Assembly (NCBI RefSeq): GCF_000516985.1
Contig: NW_006917103.1
Location: 248,001-312,000, forward strand
Source of the DNA: Pestalotiopsis fici W106-1
Taxonomy: Eukaryota; Ascomycota; Sordariomycetes; Amphisphaeriales; Sporocadaceae
Direction: 5' to 3'
Length of the DNA: 64,000 bases
A model generated the notes under the pieces. It was not told the DNA's origin. It worked only from the letters and a program-made list of their open reading frames with translations, and did not search any database. Made by a program: the position numbers and the translations under genes. Numbering within the stretch: the first letter of the stretch is position 1; each line of letters opens with the position of its first letter. Positions 10,598 through 22,342 of this stretch are shown in pieces.

Positions 10598-12215
10598 TCA
10601 ACCCTCTGTCTCTTGTGCCCGCAATTTCTTGGCCCTCTCCTTTCTGTGCAGTACTCTGATCGTTAGGGCAGTGGCAATCAGTCCAGCCGCGACAAACACC
10701 ATTGTGATGAATCCTTTCTGGTACCGAGGAGATTCGACCTGTTGCCAGATCAACAGTGGCAGCCAGGCCTGAACGACATAGGCCATCTCGTTCATGGTTC
10801 CTACCACCAAGGCCCTCTCCTCATTGTCATCACTACAAATCTCATGTGCCCAAGCCATGTTGATTCCGGAGATGCCACCTCCAATCGATCCAAGGATCAG
10901 GCAAGTCCACTTCCACCCGTTGGGTATGTTCCAGACTGCCATGCTCGTGTTGGTGATGATGTTAACGACGCCAGAAAACACAATACACGGCCAACGCTCC
11001 CCGCGAAACACGGTGTCCGAAGTCCATGCATAGATGAGCGTGAAGATGATCTGGACTGCAGGAGTCAGGGTAGGGTACGAATTGACTGCTGAAACTGAAT
11101 AGCCTTCACTTTTGAGCCACAAGGCAAATACAGGTTGGCTACCATAGTTCGAGCCGTTGTTGAAGAGAACGTAGAGCAGTGTCAGCATATAAATGTGCCA
11201 GCTGCTGAAAATCTTCTTGAACTTGGCTTTGCTGTACCTTCCACGGTTTGCTCGACCTTCCAGTTCCATGCGCCTTTTGGCAAGTTCAATCTCCTCTGGC
11301 TTCAGCCACCATGCCCTTGTGATCTCGGGGACATCGGGAAAGAAGAAGAACCCGGCAATGGCGATGGGAAGGCTGATGATGGTGTTTACGATAAAAAGCC
11401 ACTGCCAGCCTCTATACCCTTGAACGTTATTCAGCCTGTACGTCGCGGTCATCAAGTAACCGGAGAACATAGTGCCAATGGAGCTGGACATGTGAAAGAT
11501 GCAGGATCGTTTTGCCAATTCATCTTTCCGATACCATGAGCCAATGATGTATTGCATACCAGGGTAAAAGGCTGACTCTGCCAATCCGATAAAAAACCGC
11601 AAAACGTATATTTGAGTGGCCGTGGTGCATTTCGACAATGAGATAGTCAAGACTGCCCAAGTGACTTCACATGCAGGTATCCAAATCGACGGGCGGATCT
11701 TGGTGAGTAGCATGTTGCTTCTTGATATCAGCAAACGGACAAATTCTGGTGGGCATGCTGTAGGGCCTACCTTGGGATTTCTCCAATGACATATCCTACG
11801 GTCCAACAAGTGATCATATAGTTGAGTTGATTGCCATAGAGACCCAAGTCCTCTTTCATCCCCGAGACAAACGCAGAATTGACATTGACTTGATCGAGGT
11901 ATTTGATGAAGTACCCTAAGTTGTCTTAGTCAGACTTACAAGTTCGATTAAGTATTTTCTGAAATCGTACATACCAAGAGATGCAAATGTCAATATGACT
12001 GCATCGAGCTTGAACAAGAATCTTCGCTCCTCTGGTGACTTGTCGAAAGTATCCCAAACATAGGAACGCCATGTTTTCTTCGGATCCTGAAGAACTGGTA
12101 CCAAGTCTTGGGTTCCGGAGCCGGAATCATCATCACTTGCCGCCGATGCCGTACCTTCGGCAGTCGGCTTCTCGTCCATGATTACGACACCGGACCCGAG
12201 CTGTGGAGGTGTCAT
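10598..12215 (-). CDS. MFS permease, Dal5/Soa1 (anion:cation symporter) family
   Basis: Three exons: 12215-11975, 11915-11771 and 11717-10598, with introns of 59 and 53 bp, giving 501 aa. It is a twelve-helix plasma-membrane transporter of the major facilitator superfamily. Family markers include [20 protein letters not shown] in helix 1 and its loop, [16 protein letters not shown] in helix 4, and [14 protein letters not shown] before helix 6. Characterised fungal members import allantoate, nicotinate, pantothenate, biotin and, for yeast Soa1, sulfate and sulfonates. The start is the ATG at 12215 with A at -3; an internal ATG at 12179 would remove 12 residues. The gene is divergent from a TauD-type sulfonate dioxygenase across a 1.04-kb intergenic region. 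A sulfonate or organic anion cargo is therefore plausible, but sequence alone cannot decide it. Confidence 0.9.
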
Positions 12216-13255
12216 GTTGAGACAATAAAGTTTGCGACACTGATTGTTTTTGCTGACCAACCTGAATGGCGTAATGGGATTTCGTATAAGGCCCCTGGTT
12301 TCACGCCATCACGACCAAAGACGAAGCTGTCCGCTCATGGGCTTTTGTACCTCCTGGTGGTGGTGGAGACATGTAGATACCTGCTCTCGACTTCTTATCT
12401 TCCATGAGGAGACCTGCATGCACAACGTTGTGGTAACAGGGCTGGATATGATATTCCCAGTGCATTCATGGGTATTTCATATGCAATATTCAATCTTTTT
12501 CACTGCGGTCATGGCGCTATCTCCCGCCACCCAACCGGCAACGATTCCGCATCTGCTCTTGTGCGGCGGCGTCATCCATAACGAGCAATGAAGCATCGCG
12601 TAATTGTCAGATGTGGGACATCTGGTGGCCAACGTCCCGGCCGAGATCCTGACTATAATGCCTGGACGCGGGGTAGCGTCGACATTTGCGGATGCTGAAG
12701 GTTGAAATGTGGCTATTTGCCATGGATCACATCACCTGCAAGCTATATCGCGTCATGGCCCCTCTCCATGGGGGACCACTAGTATAAGAGCATGTCCCAA
12801 AACGTTCGACTATGTCGTCGCATCATTGCTCTAGCTTATGGCGAATCCATTGAGTACTCCAATCCAAAGCTTCAATCATACATTTATGGTTGGTAGCAGT
12901 GCTTACATCTTGCATTATCGTGTATGCCGGGAAGCTCTTCCTTCCTCGAACCTGCCCGCTCTCATGTGCAACAGCTTGTCCGGACATCGACTTCTAACCG
13001 TGCCTAATTTGATTGGAAATAGCCTCGGACATAGGTGAATAGTACCTTACTGTGCAATATCGAGATATCGAGCATGACAAATGAACAGAGTAATTCCCCC
13101 ACGCGATGAAACCATCATATGACGAGATGTCGTGGCGGCAGTTGAGTATAAGAGAGTTGTAGCAATGTATCCAAATCTTTTTTCAATTCGCTTAGCATAG
13201 CATTATCTCAGAATTCTATTTTGAAAATACACAAGACTCAAACCAACACAAAACA
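12216..13255. promoter_or_regulatory. shared divergent promoter, permease / TauD dioxygenase
   Basis: This 1.04-kb region separates two divergent genes and has no credible frame. A TATA-like TATAAG lies at 13147-13152, about 104 bp before the dioxygenase ATG. A second copy of AGTATAAGAG sits near 12781. Co-regulation of the pair is inferred from the arrangement. Confidence 0.5.
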
Positions 13256-14670
13256 ATGGCTCCAGCACCTATTGACGAGCGCATAGTCGATGTAGCGCCG
13301 GCCAGAAAGGATACTCTTGGACTGCCGGAGCCGGCCTTGGCGCGCCTGCAGAAAGCCGGCATTGATCTGTCGGAAGGCTATCCATATCGGCCCTCTGCAC
13401 CGCTTTACCTAGATGACGTCTACAAGATTCGTAGCCAGGAATGGAAACATGATGAAGCAGGCGCTCGTGCTGACAAGTCCAAGAGCGCTTTGCTCTCCGC
13501 TGCCACCAAGGTTACGGACTTGACAACCCATATCGGCACGGAGATCGAGGGTCTCCAACTCAAAGACTTGACAGATCAGCAAAAGGATGAACTGGCCCTT
13601 CTCATTGCGGAGAGAAGTGTTGTTTTCTTCCGGGACCAGGACATAAGCCCTCAGCAACAATTGGCATTGGGCAAATACTACGGCGAGGTTGAAGTACACG
13701 TATGCTGCCCGGATTTCCTGCAATTGTGTCCTTGATGAGTTTTATCAAGAGCTAATGTAAACATGATCAACAGCCACAAGTCCCCCAAGTCCCGGGTCAT
13801 CTCGGAGTTACCGTGATCTGGCCCGCCCTTCAAGCCACAGAACGCGTAGCCAACTTCCGCAACCCCGGCGGCGCATCACGTTGGCATACCGATTTGGTGC
13901 ATGAGCTGCAGCCGGCAGGCATCACTCATCTTCATAACGACACCGTACCACCGATCGGTGGCGATACGCTGTGGGCATCTGGCTACAGCGCGTATGAGAA
14001 GCTGTCCCCCGATTTCCGCAAGATCATTGATGGCAAATATGCCGTCTATCGATCTGCACACCCATACCTGGACCGGGAGAACCCCGAGGCCGGCCCCAAG
14101 TACAGTACGTATCTTAACGCGATTTTTCGTCTTTACCTAGCGCTTTAAGCCTTTTGCATGCAAATTGAGATGAATTCTCAACAGTATTGAGTGTTGTGGA
14201 TCATTGCTAAACATCGAACGCTTCTAGTTGAGCGTGTTCACCCTCTTGTGCGTGTCCACCCTGCTACTGGTTGGAAAGCGCTGTGGGTCAACCGTGCCAT
14301 GACGGACCGTATTGTTGGTCTCGACAAAGCTGAGAGTAATGTGATACTCAACTACCTGTACGACGTTTACGAGAAGAATGTGGATATACAGGTGCGATTC
14401 AAGTGGACGCCCAGGACATCTGCGCTTTGGGATAATCGGTAAGTTTGAATCTACTGATATTACGCTCATGTCAACGTTTCTAATGCCTATATTTGTAGCA
14501 TCACGATCCACAATGCTAGCTGGGACTATGGCGGTCATTACCCCCGCCACGGAACAAGGGTTACTACACTTGGAGAGAAGCCATTTTTCAAGCCCGACGC
14601 ACCCACCAGACGTCAAGCTTTGGGACTGCTGGATCACGATGAGCTTCCAACTGATGGGCCTGTAAACTAG
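13256..14670 (+). CDS. TauD/TfdA-type alpha-ketoglutarate-dependent dioxygenase
   Basis: Four exons: 13256-13699, 13774-14104, 14228-14438 and 14499-14670, giving 385 aa. The family uses Fe(II), 2-oxoglutarate and O2 to hydroxylate sulfonates such as taurine, which then break down to sulfite and an aldehyde; yeast Jlp1 is the characterised fungal relative. The iron ligands are visible: His186 and Asp188 in RWHTD, and the distal His333 in NRITIH. Arg345 and Arg349 in PRHGTR are the expected 2-oxoglutarate anchors. Length matches Jlp1-like proteins (about 390-410 aa). The start ATG has a strong AACAATGG context. A permease of the Dal5/Soa1 family is divergent to it, and a flavin monooxygenase follows that. 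Other substrates (aryloxyacetates, sulfate esters) remain possible. Confidence 0.93.
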
Positions 14671-16791
14671 CTCTGGCGTAGTTGACACTCTTGATTGATG
14701 TTGATTCTGATGATCATTGTGTATAGCGCTTCTAAACAATGCCTTGATGTACTAGGCGCTTCCGTCATGAAGTGGTATTAGATTGGTATCCATTTTATCT
14801 TTGTGTTGTACTTCCACATGGGGCAACCATCAGGCCAACGGCAACGTTGCACGCCTTTATGCTCCAAGGCTGCATAGTATGACAAGACAGGAGGTTGAGA
14901 CTCCCGCCCCAGATGCTCTCTCATGAAATGCTGAACCATTCAGTGGTAGCATCGAGGCGGACTCTTCAGTTTCCCCCGCGAAGTTTGCCACTTGATATTG
15001 TGTGGGACTTAAAGCTGGCAGAGAAAGGAATAGAGGAATACATCATGGAAGAAATAGTTATCAGTCCACTCGACCGTGTCTTTCGAGCCTATATCTTGTC
15101 GGGTTCTTCTACATTACAATGATCAATATTGGCACATGCTTGGCGTAGTCAAGCCGAATTTTCGCTATAATCTCCTGATTTATTAAGGTTTCAAGTTTGT
15201 GATACCGTTCGTTCACACGCGTTGTTCATCTCGCCCGCATAAACGCAGGTGCACCGATAATGAAATTCCGAGTTTATAGGGAACCGGTCAAAATTGAAAT
15301 CACGCCTTGATATTAGTAAGGATAAAAACAATCCAATCAACACGCCCATCATGGTCGAAATACCAACATAGTTATTCCATCCAACAAGGCTTGATTTCAA
15401 GATATGGCTTCCACCATCCATTGATCGCAATGCCTAGGTACCTAGTAGGTATCCGAGAGCGGAACCTCGGCCCGATCCGCCATACAGGAATTGAAGGAGA
15501 TCAGCAAGTTTTTGCCTACAAAAGGGCAATTTGAAAACAACTCCCCATTGAATGGTTTTTGGTTATATTACCAGTCACATATTGATGCAGCAACCACGTC
15601 GCGATTCATGGGACTCTGGAGTTCTGAATACAATACTGAGGCTGCCTGGGACAAGCTGTACGCGCGTTCGACTGTAGAAAGCAAACACGATCAACGTTAC
15701 ACCAGATAACGCCAATACCATATTGTTGTTACATTTAAAAAGTCAAAAGAAAAGATTGCTTCATTGACAGTCTCGATACACAGTAGAGTCGACATATGTT
15801 TACATGGCGGTGAACCTGTCATCCGCCTTACATTCACTAGCACATGCGACTGTGGTCTGAGCAATGATCGCAAAAATAGAAATGAATTACTGCCGCGCAG
15901 TTCACCTAGGTATGGGATGGATAAATGAGCGCCCTTGTATCAGTCTTTCCTTAAGTCATGCAGAGCAAATCACTCGCTCAGTGCATTGCACATGTCAACT
16001 GCACTTAGACTCATGATCGCAAGGATTCGTCCGCACACTTGCATCTGTCTGCGTGGCGCGCCTATCGTGGCAAATGCTGTCCAGCCGCCAGCTGCGAGAA
16101 GTTACATTTTCCTGCATTACTACAATTTGGTTCCGTGGCGGTTGCATTCGGGCGACCGCCGCATTACTGCGTCTGCATTATCGGAACAATTGAGCCGTCG
16201 AGTCACTGAAATCATACCAACAGGTGAAAGTACTTCAATGAAACATGATAACCTCAAATGCGACGGCGATTCGTGCCACTGTCTACTTTGTGGGATATTT
16301 GCACAATTCCTGGTTGGGAGAATCAGAAAACGGACGCCAAGGAGGGCCCTGTAAAATGGCCCACCAATATCTATGCCTATTATGTAGGGACACTTTGAAA
16401 AGGAGAGGAAAAGAAGATTGCCTCTTGTCGAAACTTTCTAAAGGTCGGATCCAGAACAGCGTGATAAGGCCTGGCAGAGATTCCAGAATGCTGAAGTCAC
16501 ATTCGGAGATAAAAGAACCGTTTCTTTGAAACATTTTCGCCAAAAACTGCCAAAGACGACTGATCGCACAAACATTGCTTGCGCGGCTGAAGCCCCACAC
16601 GGCATCATGGAGCACATTACTCATTCACCGAAGCTTCAAAAGCATTACACTGTGTAGACGACTGATGGAATGAAAAACAAGATATGACTCTGAAAGATTT
16701 TTTCCATGATCATTCGGCGCTGAAAAATGCAGCAAATTCTTAATTTAGAGAACCAGCGAGAAAAGAATAACTTCATGGACACCCCAGTAAC

Positions 16792-16862
16792 TAGCGCCAT
16801 TAGGAATCGAACCTAACACTCCATATACCCCCTTCCAGTGTTGCGTTCACCAACACAGCGCT
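16792..16862 (-). pseudogene. tRNA-like relic
   Basis: On the minus strand the ends pair as a 7-bp acceptor stem (AGCGCTG with TGGCGCT, two of the pairs G-T), followed by A at position 73. A perfect T-arm is present (TTAGG, loop TTCGATT, CCTAA). A D-like hairpin (GTTG/CAAC) is present. The anticodon arm does not form a normal stem, the loop lacks U33, and the total is 71 nt. I read it as a degenerate tRNA or tRNA-derived fragment rather than a working tRNA. Confidence 0.4.
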
Positions 16863-18401
16863 GATGATGAGTCGCGGCTCGCTACTGCGGTTTGCAGAGT
16901 CTCCCAGCAAATATATGCACCAAGGGACGAACATCGTATGCATAAAGTGCTGCATATGAGTGTGGCTCATGGGCAAGCAGTGGCGTCTGCAGTCATCAGT
17001 CATAAATTATTCTCTGCATATTGTTACTCTGAGCTGCGTCCTATGAGAACGCATGTATTACCACCCGTGTTGTCCGTTTATTCAATAGAAAGCGGGATCC
17101 TTGCAACGATGGTCACCCACAAGTTATCCACCATGCACAGACATCCAATCAGCAACGCATAATTTCTAAATTTCAACTCACTTTTACTGTGTAATACGAT
17201 TGATGGGTTGCTTATAGAAAGCCCACTCTTAAAACCTTGAATGCCGGTAGCCTCCGCTATATGGACCGGGCATGCACAGGCCCAATGAACCATTAAGCGG
17301 CATGAAAAAAACATCCGGAGTGCTCCATGAAAATAAATAGATGGTAACAACAAGTACAGAACATGGAATCGAGACTCGAAGACGAGAAAAGGTAAACAGA
17401 ACAAAAAAATTTGCTCAACCCGGACAAACCGGAATATCGCCTCGGAATTTCCCACAGATAAGCTCAACCTCGCAGGGTACGTTGACCATTCACGATTTCT
17501 CCGAGAACCCCGGGCTGGGGTTGGAAGATGCAAGGTACTGGGATTTGACTGCACCGCTTTGGCTCGAACAGTACCTCCGTGAGCATATTTCTTGGAGATT
17601 CCCAGCACTGCATCGACAGCGTACAGATGTGCCGACAAGCAGGAGCAGCACCTGAAGCGCGCACTCTGCAGGCGCACTATGGCACGACAGGAAACGGTAA
17701 GCAGCGAAGGAATGACGATCTCTGCTTTGACCCTTCAACTCCAGGTTGTCGGCTCCACGCTGAAAGGTCATCGCGGCTATCCACTGCGCGGTCCGCAGAA
17801 CGTAACTGGACAGACGCCATTGGTGGATTGTATGATCGCCATGCACGGAAACAATCGTGGGCCCACGGCGAACAAAGCTGGTTCCAATCAAGACTCAACC
17901 GAAATTACTGCGCTGACAATTTCGGTCGTCGGATCGCCAGGGTCCCCCCAAAAACCCCGGGGCCAGATCAACGCGGCTCGTGCGACTCTCAAGTTCAAAA
18001 GACATTGTATAAATTTAGACGAGCGGAACAAGAACAACAATATCATAGTCCTATACAAGCTCGTGGAGCCGCTCCCCTGGCAGATACATATGCACTGAAA
18101 CGCTAGACCCTGCGAAAGCCATTGGGCACGGGTCCGGATTGCAGATCTACTATTGAATGCGCTCATGTAGCTTTACCCTACTCAAATGCGACGGTAACAT
18201 CACGATCAGGGAAATACCGCTGGCTTCAACTGCAGACTTTGACTTTTAATATGCTCAAGGCCACGCGTTCCTGCAGGACAAGGCCAAGAAGCCGGTCGAT
18301 ATCTGACAATGGTTTATTTCTGCGTTAAACACTGCTTTTTACTGGAGTATCGTACAACCATAGCCGCGCGTTCCACGATGAGGGTCACAGGATGTGTTAA
18401 A

Positions 18402-18408
18402 TATAAAT
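18402..18408 (+). promoter_or_regulatory. TATA box of the class II peroxidase gene
   Basis: TATAAAT lies 94 bp before the start codon, a normal distance for a fungal TATA element. It is identified by sequence and position only. Confidence 0.45.
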
Positions 18409-18501
18409 ATTGTCTATTTCATGATGTGAGTTAGTTTGAAGGAGGAACCTGAAGTTATCATCAACTACTCTCGTTATTAGTCTCCAGGTTTTGCCTAGAC
18501 A

Positions 18502-20414
18502 ATGCACACATTCGCTTCTACACTTGCGCTCACCCAGCTCTTTGTGGGCTTGGGCTCGGCTATCCTTGATGGCATCGATGCTCGTGATGTATACGAGGAG
18601 ATGGAACACCTCCTCGTTGACAACAGCGGGACCAACTTTGATGGCTTCATCAACGCAGTCAGTCCCTGCAGTAACTACTTCCAGGATAGAACTGGAATCG
18701 AGGGAGAACAGTCTTCTGCTCAATGGGTCAGATTGGTCTTTCACGATTTCGTGACGGCGGATGTTTCCGCTGGCACCGGGTATGCAACTATCATGAGGCA
18801 CTCTTCTCTTTGACATACAGACTGATACGAAGCAGAGGACTAGATGGCTCCATTGCCTACGAAGCCGATCGTCCTGAGAATCCTGGCCTCTTTGTCAACG
18901 ACACCCTGAAATTCGTAAGTCCTCAGGTCTACGTGCGTGAACTATGCTAACATGCTGCAGATGTTGCCAGTAAGCCTTTTCATGAGATCAGTGACTTACT
19001 CCGTTCTCTAACATGATCGCCAGACAATCACGGCCTATGTGAGCATGGCAGACAACATAGCTTTGGTGAGCAGTGACTTTCCAATGAATAATCATTGACA
19101 ACGCGCTGAACAAGTAAAGGGTATTGTGGCCGCTGTTGCTACTTGTAGTGGAAACTCTACAGGCATTCCCCTTAGAGCCGGCAGGACAGACGCCCTCGCA
19201 GCTGGACCGTCTGGAGTGCCAGAGCCAACTACGAGTTTGGAGGACACTCTAGCTCAATTTGAGGCTGCAGGCTTCAGCCAAGAGGACGCTATTGCATCAA
19301 CGTTAGTACTTCTGCAGCCTACTATACTCTTCCGTCGAACTGACTTGCTTCAGTGCCTGTGGCCACTCCCTTGGGCGCATTCATTATTCCAACTTCCCCG
19401 ATATCGTTGATGAGAGCACAGTAACATCCAACAAGTAAGTCACGCAAGACTCGGGACCAAAGCTTTCTGAATGTATGCTAACAGTCTAAAGCACCCATGG
19501 TGGAGTGGGATTCGATAGCACTCCTGCTTCGTTTGATGCTACTGTCGTTAACGAATAGTGAGTTTGGAGAATGTACTTTCAATAAACCAATAGCTGACCC
19601 ATTGAATAGCCTGGACGGCACTGGGTCCTTGGGAGGACTGCTTGTCACAGCACCCAGCGTCGATGATCGGTCTGATCTGCGTCTGTACGCCTCGGACAAT
19701 AATGCCACCATGCAGAATCTCTCGGAAGAATTGGCATTCCGATCTACTTGCTTCGACGTATTCGAGCGCATGATCAACACTGTCCCCAGCGGATCCACCT
19801 TGACAGACCCGATCGTCCCAATGGCCTGGAAGGCTATTGAGCTCGCCACTGACATTGACTCAACCGGCTCGGTCTCCATCGCTGGTCGCATCAGGAACCT
19901 CTACAGCTCTGGCTCAGCGCCTACAGATGTCACTTACACCATCTCTGGATCGAGTGGTGACTTCACCGCCACAAGCGCCACAGCTTCGGGTACTGGTGGG
20001 TCTCTATTCGGCTCAACGAGCTACTATGCCTTTAATAGCACCATCGACAGCCCCGGCACGACATCTCTCAGCTTTGGCGATGTCTCTTACGACATCAATG
20101 ACGAGATCTTTGTCCTCCCAGCCAAGAGCACAACGAGTAATCGCAGCGGCACAGTCAAGGCCGCAGTACTGACCTCGTCAGTAACGGACGATGCAATGCA
20201 GCTGGTTCTCTACATTCCCGGGGCCATTAGCGGTACAGCCGCCAGGGTGATTGCCACGTCGACGGTCGCCATGACCGAGTACGGTACCGCTGGCAACTAT
20301 ACTCTCTACTCGGCCAGCATCAGCGGAAACGTTGGTTCCGGCTCTGGCACCATTGTCAAGGCCGTCATGGGCGATCTTGCTAGTAATACTGTCAAGGTCG
20401 AGATTTTTGGTTGA
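18502..20414 (+). CDS. secreted class II heme peroxidase with C-terminal extension
   Basis: Eight exons: 18502-18779, 18836-18914, 18961-18969, 19024-19065, 19120-19301, 19354-19434, 19492-19557 and 19610-20414, giving 513 aa. These secreted fungal peroxidases oxidise phenols and related compounds with H2O2; the best studied relatives attack lignin. Residues 1-20 form a signal peptide. The distal heme site is Arg77, Phe80 and His81 in VRLVFHDF. The calcium-site segment GGLDGSI follows at the exon 1/2 junction. VSMAD is conserved, and the proximal heme ligand is His201 in ACGHSLGRIH. The peroxidase fold ends near residue 340. About 170 further residues, rich in Ser, Thr and Gly, look like a beta-sandwich domain of unknown role. 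Exon 3 is only three codons long. I cannot tell from sequence whether it is a Mn, lignin or generic peroxidase; ascomycete members are mostly generic. Confidence 0.9.
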
Positions 20415-20670
20415 TAGACTATCATATATTCATGAGACATGATAACAATAATAGTAGTACATTGTTTGTATAAGTTGGTTTCGAAATGTAGACTGTAGTC
20501 CGCTGCCGAACTTGACTTCATCCAACTGCCACAATTTATGGCCCCATTACAAAGTGAAAATTTCTATGATGAGAGCCCTCGTAAGAAATGTCACATGTTC
20601 CTGTTCAGTGTTTCTTGTATGATCTATGTGTTAACCGTCGGTGCGATATAAACATATTGAACTATAGCGA

Positions 20671-21740
20671 CTACGAGGAGCCGACCAAGACCGCCGCTAC
20701 GAAACTTTGGCCTAAGTCCTTTAAAGTGTTACCAGTAGAATTTTTCGCGAAGCAATTTCCATTCCATTCCGAACCATAACTAGCAATATCTGGCATCCAA
20801 GTTAGATTCCTGATGAAATCCCAAAGCGTCACGTTGCCCCACAATTCGAGAGAAGACCTACCTGTGTTAAAACTGACGGCAACGCAGCCATTCGTGGCGG
20901 AATAGTTATTGTATGTAGCACATGCCCTGAGACAATCATCAAGTGTATAGACTTTGGTCGCGAAGATATCGATCCCTGGGCCGCCCGATGTCTTTAGCAT
21001 GTCGTTACCGCACGTCACGGAGAAAGTGTATGCTAGCCCTTTGTTCATCTGTATCGTTTGATGCCTTCCGCTCACGCTGTTGCAGTCGACACTCACGGAG
21101 GTGGGCAGGGCGGTTTGTGAAGAGGTAGTACTAGTAGTATGACTTGATACTGAAGTTCCAGACGCGGAACCCTCGGAGGTTGCTGCAGAACTCTGGTCTC
21201 TGCTTTTGTCGTCGTAGTGACTTGTAGGCCAAGATTAGGATCGAGTTTGCTCTTGCGGTCTGCCACTCACCGTGTAGCTGCGATGCCGCCTATAGCTCCT
21301 CCAATAGATGCGCCAACCACTAAGAGAGCGAGCATAATCAGGAAGACAAGTGTCGGTACAGACAGCCCACATATTCGTCTCTTCTGTGACTTTGTCTTTT
21401 CCTCTGGATCCGGCAGATTGGGGGCTTCCGATCCTTGTCCAGCAGAGTATGCCTGGTTCTCATAGTTATTATGGCTTGACTGGCGTACTCCATATGGCGT
21501 CGAGTACTTATTTATATCGACGTCTGATGGATTCTGTTCATGGGCTGGCCGGAAGACTTCGAGATCTGGCTGGGATACCTCAAGACCGGGCTGATCGGCT
21601 GCATGGCTATGTCGGTGACAGTCGTGTTGAGATTGATTCATCTGATATGAGGTAACCACTGGAGATGGAACATGGAGCTCAGATTGGGTTTCCATGGGGC
21701 TTACTTGAGGTGCTTCACTCTCGACTGCGAGAAGCGACAT
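20671..21740 (-). CDS. single-pass membrane protein with cysteine-rich outer domain
   Basis: Two exons: 21740-21271 and 21220-20671, with a 50-bp intron, giving 339 aa. There is no signal peptide. Residues 1 to about 122 are hydrophilic and rich in Gln, Ser, His and Pro. A basic stop (KSQKRR) precedes one hydrophobic helix at about 127-150 (VPTLVFLIMLALLVVGASIG). A Ser/Thr-rich stalk follows, then a domain of about 140 residues with spaced cysteines (VDCNS, VTCGND, DDCLRACATYNN, GCVAVSF, NGNCFAK) and several N-glycosylation sites. The cysteine pattern resembles the PAN/apple-like domains of many fungal surface proteins. Charge distribution suggests the N-terminus is cytosolic and the C-terminal domain outside the cell. 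Function unknown; adhesion or surface sensing would fit. Confidence 0.8.
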
Positions 21741-22342
21741 GGCTGCAGGTACAGACTGTCAGATCAGGGGGCGAGCTGAGCGTTGCCAGCACAATGGCTC
21801 CATTGGGCTCATATACTTATACACATTGACCTGCCACATTTCGGTAAGTAGTGGTACGCCTCGCCGGAATTCAGCTAGATGCATGTCTCGAATTTTGTCA
21901 CACGATGTACAAATTGACCGTTCGGCAATACATGAAAACCCGTCCATTGGATCGGAATCGTGATACCTCGTACGAGGCAAGAGATTATTGGAGGTTTTCA
22001 ACGGCAGGTCCAAGAAAAACAAATTACATGGCGCCGCTTGTTTCATCGAAGCATAAACTGAAAAGGCAACTCCGGTGCCTACCGCCTACAAAGAGGCCAC
22101 CAATACACAACCAGGCACTTAAAAAGGAACACATCCGTGTAGTTTGGAGCTTTGTTAGCTCAATCGAGAAAGGCGACAACCAGTCAAGCCAGTGCCCCTC
22201 TATGATATAAAAATTGCTTTTTTTCTGGGCGCGGTACAAATCTAAACTTTTATGATAACAAGTCTATTCACATGGTCTGTGCAAATATATACATTGAAGC
22301 TAAGCTCTTCATCGACCTTCCATCCGTTGTATCACCAACCCT
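21741..22342. other. intergenic spacer
   Basis: About 600 bp between the start of the membrane protein gene and the 3' end of the AA9 gene, both on the minus strand. No supported frame. Confidence 0.5.

Larger units (their letters stand above)
14671..18501. other. long intergenic region, gene-poor
   Basis: About 3.8 kb without a convincing gene. Several overlapping frames occur (for example 17078-17677 on minus and 17579-18106 on plus), but their translations lack domains and they overlap one another, which points to chance frames. Two copies of the CCTAGGTA-type palindromic repeat occur near 15433 and 15904. A tRNA-like relic lies at 16792-16862. The end holds the peroxidase promoter. Confidence 0.5.

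Noticed and set aside
17078..18106. Overlapping 199-codon minus and 175/168-codon plus frames
   Set aside because: They overlap one another in different frames, have no domain, signal peptide or splice pattern, and show no coding-like composition.
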